A stretch of 64,000 nt of DNA, taken from the NCBI RefSeq assembly GCF_040183065.1, contig NC_091120.1, positions 183,484,396 to 183,548,395 on the forward strand. The letters run 5' to 3'. The notes under the pieces were generated by a model that was not told where the DNA came from, did no database searches, and was given only the letters and a program-made list of their open reading frames with translations. The position numbers were made by a program, and so were the translations under genes. The stretch comes from Periplaneta americana (lineage: Eukaryota > Arthropoda > Insecta > Blattodea > Blattidae). Each line of letters begins with the position of its first letter. Position 1 is the stretch's first letter. This document shows, in pieces, positions 11,312 to 23,200 of this stretch.

Positions 11312-12781
11312 CAGTTGCGAAGCTTGGGATGATTTTTTGCCAACGAGTTGCATTTCTCGTGATAGTTGCTAGCCGCTTGGAGCGCTGTGAGTACTAGGAA
11401 CAATAGACTGTGTCACTGCCATCGCGATCTAAGGCAGGCCATGTGACTCGCTTAACCCGATCACGAAGGGCGGCTTTTCAACCATATAAATTAGTTGGAA
11501 TGCATAAAGAGTAACATATATTTCTCTAAAATGTAGTGTAATTGCATTAATAAAATTTAAAACAATGATTATGAGACACTTCAGACATAAATCACTTGCG
11601 AGTTAAGATGAAATATTATTTTTGGTGTGAAAATTACTTTGTTCGTATGTGTAATACTTGCCTTTATTTCGATTAAATATTGCGAAATTCTTGTACATTC
11701 ATTTATGCACGATTCAATAATTTTCAGTTGCACTGCACGAATATTTAGATATGTTGAAATTATACATTATGTTTACTGTACCAGTTGCCCTTTCTGTCTA
11801 ATTTTAGTGGTCTCCAATGCCCTGTCATTATAATTAAACATAATGTCATGTATGACACCCGTCACATTCTATTTGTCTGTATTTTAATACTACAATTGAG
11901 TACTGAATTATTGTATTTATCTACTACCTAAGAGACGAAGTAACACAATCGTACGTACACTAATTTCATAGGAGTGGTATGGTAAATTTCCTATCTACAA
12001 TTAAGGAAGGTAGATGTGCTAAATTGAAATCACAATATAAACTCTTTTTTATTAAACCTCAAAATAGCTTCCATTCTAAACTTGAAATGTTGTCGCGAAC
12101 AGATTATGTTAACATGTAAAATTCTCTTCACATTAAAATAACACAGTTTCGTAATTATTTCTGCAACATATTATGCAACAAGAAGTAAACGGAACTTATG
12201 GACACATTACACTAAATAAAGCTTAGCAATGATAAGCAATAAAGTTATAATATAATATTTCACTGAGCTCCATACACTGAAATAGAAAACCCGAACAAAC
12301 ATTACGGCCTGGTCTAGATCGAAAAAGCATTGACTGTGCCTTATTTCGCATTTTTTGTGAAAAGCTATGTAAACTGTTAAATGTTCGTTATGGGTTGTAA
12401 TAACTGTAAATGGCTAAAATACAATAATTTGAATAATAATAAAGGACAAGGAGGCGTTTATGGTGCCATAAATATTGTAAGAAAAAGAGGTCAGAGTTAT
12501 CCTTCTTCCGAAAGATCCAGGAAGGTGAGTTTATAGAATATAATATATATTTTATGAAAATAATATATAAACCTTATGTATTTCATATTTCAATAGTGGA
12601 AGGAAGGTGTTAATTTTTTCAAAAGAACACGATATCGAAAGTACAATGCATTTTATCGTCTGCTAGGGAAAGAGTTTGTGACGAGGCGATAGTAGCAATC
12701 CTGGTGGTGAGCAACTATCCATGGATGCATATTTCAACTGTCTATGTTTGCATATTTAGTAAGTATTGAGCTTCGTGACTG
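11312..12781. mobile_element. TA-flanked transposon with CAGTTGCGAAGCT ends
   Basis: Inverted ends CAGTTGCGAAGCT (11312) and AGCTTCGTGACTG (to 12781), with two mismatches, are both bordered by TA. The length is about 1.47 kb. A short frame near 12390-12530 (GCNNCKW... followed by GT) is Cys-rich but I cannot identify it. No full transposase is visible. TA target choice suggests a Tc1/mariner relative. Confidence 0.6.
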
Positions 12782-12938
12782 TATATAGTAGACTGTGTTA
12801 TCACCCCTTAACTTTTTACTCCACCTTCTCCGACTGACAAGCAAACTTTCTGATGGGGGCAGATAAAAAAATTAATTTTTTTCTTCCACCAGATTAATAA
12901 TGTCAAAAGAAATGGTTATACAAATTTTGGCCACTCGA

Positions 12939-13333
12939 CCGCAATTACGAGGGCCGTAAAAATAAATTCGTCAGGGGCCGTTAACAGAAAAAAAAACACA
13001 ATATCAAGGACAAATTTATTGGAACAGACAAAGCAATTGTTGAGCTATCTTTCAACATATTTTCCACCGGAACTGAGACATTTCTCATATCATGGGATCG
13101 ACAGAGAGAGGTGCAGACGCAGTCAAACGCTGGTTCCGATCTGAGGCGGCTGACTTCTACGACACAAAAATTGATCCCATTGTATGACAAATGTCTCAAT
13201 TCCAGTAGAGGATATGTTGAAAAATAGCGCAACAATTGCTGTATCTGTTTGAATAAATATTTCCATGTAATTGTGCTTTTTTCTTTAAACGGCCCCAGGG
13301 AAAATCACTTTCTGAACGGCCTCGTAATTGCGG
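12939..13333 (+). mobile_element. Mariner element, internally deleted
   Basis: Inverted ends (CCGCAATTACGAGGGCCG and its mirror ending at 13333) enclose about 395 bp. TA lies within the ends. The plus strand retains the last part of a mariner transposase (13115-13227). Confidence 0.7.
13115..13227 (+). pseudogene. Mariner transposase C-terminus remnant
   Basis: The plus strand reads VKRWFRSEAADFYDTKI, a hallmark of the mariner (SETMAR-like) C-terminus, then a one-base shift, then YDKCLNSSRGYVEK and a stop at 13225-13227. Only this end of the protein survives and the catalytic core is deleted. Confidence 0.8.
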
Positions 13334-14164
13334 TTTGCCTGTGAGACAGTAATGTTTTGGTGCGGTACGAACAGTCAAAAAGGTCAGTGAAGTATTGTAT
13401 CAAGCGAGCATTATATTTTTATGAACTTTCGGCTCTCGCTGGTCGTATAAAATCCACCACTGATGCACAGAGCTTTACTATATGTTTGTTTATAAGGCGG
13501 TATAGGTGAACTGGACATGGGCGGGAATTTATGCGTCCCTTTTACTTCCCTTCTTATGCCCAGGGCTGTTCCATATAATTTACGAATTTTAGTACGTTTT
13601 AGTTCCATAAAGAGGGAAGACAACAAAGAGAAACCGAACTATTGAATCCATTGCTAAGAACTGTTCTTAAATAATTCAGAGCTTAACTTCGGTTTCTGTG
13701 ATAACTCCTCTTCACAACAGAACAAACAAATATATTCTCTTTTCTCTTTTTTTCCTCATAATATTGTGAATTGTAAATCCGAAACTTCCGACTTTTCTTC
13801 ATCTAACATACAATTTCAGAAAACTAATATTGACACACCAGAATTAATAATGAAATACATCCCCGCATTTTATTGATCAAATCAGTCAGGTTGAACAAGG
13901 GAATATCGGTGATACTCTAATCGCTAGAAACTTGAAACAGAAGGAGGCAAGAACGACTTCGCTCAAGGACGACAATTGCCGATTAAAGCGACGTACTTAG
14001 AATTCACTACGTCCCAACATTATCGCTCGAGTTTCAATTTGAGCTCTTTTTGTATTTCATGCAAAGGCTACATCCTACTTACAGTCTCGTGAAACGTGTC
14101 TATGGCAAACAGCTAATATATATTTACACAGAGAAACGAGTGACATACCCCCAGGAAAACAGTC
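13334..14164. other. Upstream region of the lipase gene
   Basis: About 830 bases of AT-rich DNA before the lipase ATG. No transposon ends or other exons are recognised. A TATATATTT stretch is at about 14116-14124. Confidence 0.4.
14116..14124 (+). promoter_or_regulatory. Possible TATA-like element
   Basis: TATATATTT lies about 40 bases before the ATG at 14165. The spacing would leave a 5' untranslated region of only about 10-20 bases, so the real promoter may instead be further upstream. AT-rich context makes chance matches common. Confidence 0.2.
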
Positions 14165-14260
14165 ATGCTCAGGAACTTAAGTTTCATTGTACTTGTTCTC
14201 GCGTTGTACGAGGAAGTGAATGGTGACAGCAAAGACAATCCCGAGGCATTTCTGGACTTG
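14165..14260 (+). CDS. Lipase exon 1 (start codon, signal peptide)
   Basis: Thirty-two codons from ATG, ending ...NPEAFLDL before the donor GTGAGT at 14261 (phase 0). The residues after the ATG are a short hydrophobic secretion signal. No better upstream in-frame ATG is evident. The next exon continues the family pattern 'LD..MI..GYP' without a gap. Confidence 0.85.
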
Positions 14261-17200
14261 GTGAGTCTCCATACGTACTCTACTGCCAACAAGATAATTT
14301 TATTTTAAAAAGTTCAATATCAGTGAAATAATGTGATAAACTGACAACAGAGGGAAATCTCGATCGCCAAACGCGGTATCTTACTAAAAACAATTCCAAA
14401 TTAGTAGGTTCTCAAGTGTAGATTCCAGCATGCATTTTTTTTGGCGCAAAAGAGCAGCCATAGCAGATTGTACGGTCTAGGTAATACATCAGTTCTATTA
14501 ATACTTTGACAGTGACATTCCAGTTAATAGTTCGTATAGATACATACATGTATTATCATCATTTAATTCGAGAAAAATTCGTTCCGGCACCGGGAATCGA
14601 ACCCGGGACCTCTCAGCTCTGCGCGCTGAGTGCTCTTTCCAACTGAGCTATGCCGGGACACGATCCACTGTGCCGGCCGAACTCCTCTCGTTGTAATGTT
14701 TTACGGCCTTACTACCTGCACTTTAGACAATGTAAGTCATACATACCGATTCCCGGTGCCGGAACGAATTTTTCTCGAATTAAATGATGATAAAACACAT
14801 TGGCTACTTCATAGTAGTCGTGTAATATTCAATGAGGTAGGCGAGACCTCATATATAATGAATATGTGATGTACATACATGTATGTTACAATCAGAACGC
14901 GAAATTTGTCAAAACCCGAAGTTTCTAGGATATTATAGTTCTAACAATGTTCTTTATGAAATTCTAGTTGGCCACCGGCGTAGCTCGGTCGGTTAAGGCG
15001 CTTACCTGCGGATCCGAAGTTGCGTTCGGGCGCGGGTTCGATTCCAGCTTGGGCTGATTACCTGGTTGGGTTCTTTCCGAGTTTTCTCCAACCATAAGGC
15101 AAATGTCAGGAAATCTATAGCGAATTCTCGGCCTCATCTCGTCAAATATCATCTCGCTGTCACCAATTTCATCGGCGCTAAATAACCTCGTAGTTGCTAC
15201 AGCGTCGTTAAAGAACCAAGTAAAAAACAATCTAGGTTTGACTAATACAGGGACATCATTTTATTTTTACTAACATTTTTAATATTAACTTGCCTATACC
15301 TCTGGATCAACGCCGTTTGCTACCCCCTTCCACGGCTGGAGTTCGATGATACTGGCGTAATATATCAACAAATCACTTTACTAGGTATAGGAGGGAAGAA
15401 AAGTAGTTCATCCATTTACGTAAACTAGGAAATATTGCGCTTTTGAGTTCGATCACTTTCATTAGGTTTTTGTTTAATCAAAGTACAGTACTGTATTAAT
15501 AATGAGTGTTTTTACTCACGAAGTGAGCTGTCCATGTGGACGTAAGCTTATTCATTATGCAGTGTATATTATACTATCTGCAGCACATTAGCGTACAATA
15601 TAGAGAATGAAATTAAATTTAAAAATAATCATAATATGGATATTTAAACACATTTTTTAAAATGGTGGACGTTTATTTGGATACAGTCTTCAGTTCTTTT
15701 GTGCATATTATCGTACTATAGACTATTGTACCTAATTTCAAGTACCAGTTTCGTCCTTCGTACTAGTAACTCATGTTGAAATAATTCTGTACCTACTTTA
15801 TAAAAGAGTACATTACGTACTGTAAATTCAAGCTTCACTTCTGCCAGATCCGAAAAGATAAAATTACTCAGACATATATCTACTGTCCGTGCAAGGGTTT
15901 TTTTATTGGGTTATTTTACGACGCTGTATCAACATCTAGGTTATTTAGCGTCTGAATGATATGAAAGTGATAATGCCGGTGAAATGAGTCCGGGGTCCGG
16001 CACCGAAAGTTACCCAGCATTTGCTCGTATTGGGTTGAGGGAAAACCCCGGAGAAAACCTACACCAGGTAACTTGCCCCTACCGGGATTCGAACCCGGGC
16101 CACCTGGTTTCGCAGCCAGACGCGCTGACCGTTACTCCACAGGTGTGGACCCAAGGGGTTTTGTCGTAGCGTCGTAGAAAGGGGGAAATCACGTGACAGT
16201 TAATTACATAACGAGGCCCTTTCATTTAAATTATTTTAATTAGTTGTATAATATTACGTAGACGTCCAATTCCTAACAGAAATTAATGTTTTCAGAAAAG
16301 AGCTAAGACAGCCTAGGCACTAGCTGGCGAATAAAAGCTGGTGGGGGAAACCGGAATGCGACGTAGGCAAATGGACGACAGTATCTGTCCGAAAATGATT
16401 CAAAATTGAAAGCTCTTTCGTCACTGGAAAACGCGAACATATTTTTGGAACGTACTGTTTACTGTGACCGTAAGGCTACTATGACTGTATATGCGGTCTT
16501 GGATCTGTGTGGAGGACTGTTGAACTTCATTAGTAGAAGGGGTGGGAGTGAAGTACAGGTACAATAAAAATTGAAGTAAAAATAAAATGATGTCCCTGTA
16601 TAATTAAGTTAGATCTGGAAATAAATGATTGTTGTTAGTAAAAACCTGATGTAACGATTTCAGAACGTGTTTATGCATTTTTTGTTGAAGATCTGAATTG
16701 TTACTTCTTAAGAGGTTGTGGGAAAAATCTATATCCACCTACAAATTAATTTCAACAAATAAAATCACAGAAATTCTGGTAGGACTGATGTATGACATGT
16801 TCATATTATCCAATCAGAAACAATCTCTTACAACATGCCTTTGGTACATTAGATTTTTCGTTTATGGTAAATCAGTATCAGTCGCTACCAACTCGTTTCC
16901 ACTTTCACGTGTACACCCAGTTATTTCTTTGTGTTTGTGTGACTACCTACATCGACATCCTTCTAGTGCAATTTTTACAAACGGTCCACGTGTAATATAA
17001 TATATTTAGGCTATATGTGTTTATTTAAATATAAACAGTGAAACTGCCAAAGGTTAAATTATCGAAAAATGTGGTGATACAACAATGGATCGAGCATTTA
17101 CCAGAACTTAACAGCGATGCAAAGTGATTTTTTTGTCAATATTGTAATAAAAAGGTACTGTAATGTTGTTAAATATGTGTATGTAGAAGGTGAACTTGAA

Positions 17201-20200
17201 ACTATAATTGGACAGATGAATGCAAAGCCGGAAGGAAGATAAGCACAAGAATAAGAAGAAGGAGAATAAGATTAAGAGGTGTTGCTAGCTAGTACATCGT
17301 GAAACATCTACGTAGCCAGAAAGGAAGCCCAAGAAAATTTAAAGAAACAGGCGAAAAGGATGAAGCTGATTTCCGATGCAATGCATCCGGAGGTATCATC
17401 ATAATATGCATTCCGGGTGTCAACAGGGGAAAAGCCGACTTGCGAAAAATCATAGGAATCGTGCTTGAGACAAATGGCGACCACTTGTAGAGAATGGGAA
17501 CAAAGGATGGAATTTTGAATAAACTATATTGCAGGTAGGTTGACTGAACTTTAAAAACTGAGAGATTAGTTTAAGAATTGGTTTTTCTGAACCGACGCAA
17601 GCGACGTGCGAGATGCGAGGCACGCCTCGCACAAATCCGGACAACACGAGAGATAGTGAGTGGTTTCTATGAGCGTATTCCGAATCTCACCGGTGAGCAA
17701 TCCGATTGCATCACGGTGTTCCGAATTCCACCGATGACGTCATTGATGCTCCACCAGGTGTCGCACCGGTGCCATCAACTTGCAGAGGTGGTGGCAGTCT
17801 CCATCAGCCGCCATCAGTGAATCTGATTGGTTCTTGTATAGGGCGGGAATTAGCAGACGAATAACATCATGCACTGTTGTGTCATGGCGGTGTGTTCTGC
17901 TTTAATTCTGCTGTATTGTTTGTAATGAGCACAACGTAAAAACAATATGTTAATGGCTTATGAGCGAACATGTTAACGGACCCGTTATTACTGCCGGTTC
18001 AAAGAAATAAATTGTTTATGCTATCTTTTCTTTGAACGAGATGGGAGTACGAAAATTTCGCAAAATTTTGCTAGCGTAGCACAGACAACAACTTGTACAG
18101 TCGCCATGACAGCCATCGATCCTTCCAGCAGTTTTGTTCCTTATTTCGCTGCAACGTGACGTCATCGATGCCACCGGACCGGTAAGATTCGGAATACGCT
18201 CAACAGGACTAACTGCGAGACGCGAGGTCTGCGCACCTCGCAACTATAGAAACCATTCACTATCTCACGTGTTGTCCGGATTTGTGCGAGGCGGGCTTCG
18301 CATCTCGCACGTCGCATGCGTCGGTTCAGTAAAACCAAGCCTTAATTTCATCAACACCCAGTACTTAACATTTTCTTTCTTTAGATCCGAATTTGATGTA
18401 TGTATGTAACTTTTTTCAATGAGGTCCTGACGAAGGTAGGAAAGAGTCTTCAAAGTCCGGCATAACGATTAAACTATAATGATACTTTTCTTCGATCAGC
18501 CTGTGTGATATACTTCTTCGTTCCGTCGCCCTCGGTAGCGCAGTTGGTATAGCACTGGCCTTCTATGCTCGAGGTTGCGGCCGAGGTCGATGGCATTTAA
18601 GTGTGTTTGAATGCGACATGCTCATGTCAGTAGATTTACTGGCATGTAAAAACTCCTGCGGGACAAAATTCCGACATACCGGTGACGCTGATATAACCTC
18701 TGCAGTTGCGAGCGTCGTTAAATAAACCATAATTTAATCTTAATTTCTTCGTTCCGCTTGTGTAACATTTTCTAGACCTTCAAGTGTTGACAGTTGCTGC
18801 CCTCTCTCGCAATATCATTCATGGCACAGATCTTCTCATTACCATCAAATTATCTGCCAATTCTTCGTTCCTTCACGTTTCTCGACGTATCACACTCACT
18901 ATAAAATTTCTTCCATTATTTTCTTTTGCATACTGAACTTCTACAATCAATAAATTAATTTCTTAACAAATATGGTGGTGGTCATGGCACACCTGTAGTG
19001 TAAAGGAAAGAAGTAATTAGTAACACTACATTTGAACTGGATTTGGACTTCGTGTGTTTCTTCCTTCAACCAATGGACTTCAAATGTTCTTAGTAAGAAC
19101 ACTAAGAACCATAAGTTTTGATGCGTGATTAAATTATACTATGATTTATTTTTTCAAATATATTATTCTCAAACGGAAGACCGGATCCTATTTCACAATA
19201 TTCCGTCAAATTCTTAATTTTCGAATTTTTGGAGTTCAATTTTTGTTTCTGTCTAACCTTCAGTCCCATTGAACACAAAAAAATTTCTGAATATGTATGA
19301 TAAGAACTTTCTTGTATTAAATTTTAACGTACCTTGTTAACATGTTTCGACCTATTTTGGGTCATCTTCAGAACAGGGCGTTGTTGGTCTTGGCGCCTCT
19401 TGTTTCCTGTGAGGGTGCGTTCATAGTGTAGAGTCAAAGAGTGTATGTCTTTTGAAATTGAGTTGTGTGTTGAGAATATCGTTGGGGTGTGTTTTCGTGT
19501 GTCTGTATATTTCATACTGTTCTAGTGTGTTGAGTTTCTGGCTTTTTGGTTGGATATGCAGTATTTCCATGTCTGTGTTGATGTCTTTGACTCTACACCA
19601 CGAACGCACCCTCACAGGAAACATGAGGCGCCAAGACGAACAACGACCATTTCTGAAGATGACCCAAAATAGGTCGAAACATGTTAACAAGGCGACCCTC
19701 ACAAGTTTTAACATTGTAACTCATTTTCTTCCATTTTTCAGGAGAAGCAAATAAAGTTTTTAAATTATCGTGTAAATCAGTGTATACAGATAGTAACAAT
19801 AAGATTTTACATACGATTGGGAAGGTTTAGAGCTACAATGATAGTACTGGAAGAAAAAGAAACAATTTAAGACCATATTAACTAGCATAACTCAAAACCA
19901 TAAAAAATTGAGTTACAATGTTAGTATTTGGGAGGGTCTAAGATACGTTAAAATTTAACACAAGAAAGTTCTTATCATACATATTCCGAAGTGGTACAGT
20001 GTTAAAAGTTGTGTAATCAAGATGTATGTACAAAAAAATTATTAGGTACGCCAACACCAGTACTTAAATCACAATATCCATAATTGTGAATGAATTAAAA
20101 ATGATTATAAGTAACATGTTTAAAAACTGAACTAAGTTAGAAACAGGCCTACACTGAGGCAGGATAACAAAAAACGTTAACGTTTTCTAGGAACATACTG

Positions 20201-23200
20201 TCTAGCAGGTATGTAGCAGTAAGTTTCACAACTCTTGCTCCTGATTGGCAAGATTGTCCCTAACGTTTAAGGTGGGAAACGTTCTTCTTTATAACCATCA
20301 GACTATAAACAAGTTTATAAACTGTTTTCAAGGAATACGATCTCTCAGACAAGTACTCTGACGTTGCAGTCGGGGATGATAGTGTCCAACGGCTACCCCA
20401 TGGAGACGCACATTGTGGTGACTGAGGACGGCTATGCCCTGACTGTACAGCGTATTCCTCACGGCCGTGACAAGGGTAATTCCAAGGACAGCGACAAAGG
20501 AGTCGTGTTACTGCAGCACGGAATATCCGGCAGCTCCGTCATCTGGGTGTTCAATGGAAAGGACAACGCACTCGGTGAGATATTTCATTTTACTTACACA
20601 TGCGAATCTAATCTTCTAATTATATGTAACATGTAGTCATTTAAAATAATGCAAAGAATAAGGGGACTTTCATGTGACGGCATGAAAAAAGATCATAAAT
20701 TTGGAACCATTTTAAACTATAGGGGAGACTGTTGTACCTTTAAACACATTTCACATTTTATTTTTTTTTAATTCTGTGAAATGATATTTTTTAAATTAAA
20801 AAATGCTTTAATAGTACATTATGCAACGAGCTTCTTAATTACCATTATAGGCGAGTTTCATACGACTTTTTATGCTCGACCTATTTCTAACTTGATATTA
20901 TTAATTTTATTTGTATCTGACCTTGGCCAATGTCCCGTATGTTGTGAGATGTGCGCAGACGCGAAAGTATTGATTTTTTCCGAGGAACTGATGTCCACAT
21001 TGACCTTGCTAGGCCATAAGAACCTACAGAGATAACATTGAAATTAAATTAGACATTGAAAAACGAGATGACAAATTGAATTTATTTGAATATTATTTAC
21101 AATTAACGCTAATTATTATAGTAACAGAACATAACCTTCTGCGACAGTATTGGATTTCCAGCCTCCGTGACTTTTCGCTAATTCTGTTTCGATTGCATAT
21201 CCGAGAATAATCGATACTTGCGGTTTTATAACGGTAGAAAGCTGACCTGTCATTGGCTGAACAGTTGTAACCTGAGTCGTCATTGGCTGAAAGACATGAC
21301 CTTTAATGAGGTGTACTTTAATGACATGCATTAAAGGACTGCTACCAGGTGTATATATACCACATTTCGGCATGGTCGATCATAAATAATTATTGAAGAT
21401 TCCTTTACAACTTCGTTTATATATTTTCCTGTTCTACACATCTATTAAGGATGGAAAAAATAAAATGTAAAATGTTCAAAGGTACAACAGGTTCATGTAC
21501 CTTAGAACATACCCTCTTTTAAGTTGGAACACATGTAATATAGCAGGGAATATAGTTGTAAGAACTGACAACCATATTTAAAATGTATTTGCAATCATAA
21601 ACCAGAGCGGGCTTCTCTGATTGAGATTTTATTTCCTGGAGGAGCAATAACTGCTTCAACAGTTTTCTTCAAGGCATCCGGATCAATTGGGGGCCTCTTA
21701 ACTGCAGACTTACTTCGTGATATGATCTTAAAATAAAAGAAAGACAAAAACCAATAGTATTATGTACCTTGGAACATGTTCCATGGTACAAGATGTTCTG
21801 TGTTCAAAGGTACAAGAGGGTGCACGTCTAAACAAATGTGGCTACCAAAACTAGAGATTCGAATAAATCATGGAAATTAAAATGTGTTATTACTCACCAG
21901 ATGATACGGAACACATTGTACTTAATGGATGGTAACAAATACAATCTGGTTTTATATATATCATTGAACGAAATGTTTACTTTTGGTACTAAAACTATTC
22001 TTTCGTTCACAGAACTCACACTTTGCAATAAATCAAACCATAACTACGACCAGAGCTACTTAGCGGCTTTCCCTACAATCTACTTCAGTTTGAGTCCTCT
22101 AGGTAGTAGCAAAAAATAAAAAAAAAACAAAACAAAAAATGTTCAAAGGTATGCTATGCTGAAAGTACAACAGTCTCCCCTACACGCATGAAAAGTTAGA
22201 GCCACAATTTGATGCAATTTTTGAAGAGTGAAATTGATCACTTAGTAACATTTTAGAATGCGTAACATAACTTTGATGTTCATAGTTTTCTTTACTCCTA
22301 TTATACAGAGTGAACCGTAAGTAATGTCATTAATTTCCGGGGGTTATTCCTTGAGATATTTAAAAAAAGCTGAATTCAATTAGCTCGTTTTCCCTTCTTT
22401 TTAGAGATAAAAATTGCTGGGAAAGCTGTTCATTGAATTCCCAATATGCTCAGTGAATTTAAGAGAGCACTGAATTATGATAAAAGGAATTTTGTTTTGC
22501 CCTTTAAATGTTCAGCAATTTATGACTGGACACGGAAAATTTAATTCATATTTCGAACGTTTCAAAATTCACAACCCAAACGGCTCTTCATGTTCCTGTG
22601 AACACCCCACACAAACAGTCGACCACCTGTTATTGGAGTGTCCGCTACAAGAACGCAAGAGATACCGGCTAGAAACCCATCTTAGCATGTGCGATACAGC
22701 TTTCTTACCACCAATAACAAAAGTTTCTCTGAAGCAATGTTGCTTAAAGGAATTTCACAGATTTATTACAGATGTGTTTAAGACCTTGTAGAAGAATAGT
22801 AATTAGTAACAGTGTCCTATTTATTCTTCTTGGAGCCAAATTTGTAACTATTAAAAGTGTGGTTACTATGTTGAAGTGTATGTGTTGTAACGGATGCTTG
22901 ATTTGTTATGTATGTGAGTCATAGTTATGGGATGCTTGATGTCGTCGCAATGTCGTAATTATAGTTTGATTGTGTTTGTGTGACTATTGTGTATTAATTT
23001 ATGATGTATGGTAGTTAACATTTTAATATTAATACTATTCTACTATGGCAGATAAGTGCAATGGATTTAAGCTCCATATATAAAGTATTCCTGAAAACTT
23101 TTACTAGAAATAATGGCAACATGAGCCAATATAAATTTACAAGACAGAGCATCACCTATTATAGAACAATTAATCTATTTTCCGGAAAGCTGCATATTTG

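Larger units (their letters stand above)
19283..19995 (-). mobile_element. Penelope-like element remnant with inverted end segments
   Basis: The minus strand holds a short coding remnant (19430-19585) typical of the C-terminus of insect Penelope-like elements. A ~107-bp segment with CTGAAGATGACCC and GTCGAAACATG occurs at 19334-19440 and inverted at 19587-19693. Outside these, about 42 bp at 19287-19329 recurs inverted at 19948-19990. Rearranged terminal repeats are characteristic of Penelope-like elements. Confidence 0.7.
20722..22180 (-). mobile_element. TA-flanked pogo-like transposon with nested MITE
   Basis: Inverted ends GGGGAGACTGTTGTAC (20722) and GTACAACAGTCTCCCC (to 22180) are bordered by TA. 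A minus-strand remnant of a pogo/jerky-like DNA-binding region is at 21610-21735. A family M MITE (20809-21386) is nested near the left end. Fragments of the phrase GTTCAAAGGTACAA recur several times between 21470 and 22150. Confidence 0.72.

Noticed and set aside
14583-14658. Functional tRNA gene
   Set aside because: C at position 33, a mismatched first acceptor pair and location in a palindromic repeat argue for a tRNA-derived relic.
18421-18500. Second possible Penelope-type ribozyme end near CTGACGAAGG
   Set aside because: It lacks a GAAAC following a hairpin and has no pairing flanks.
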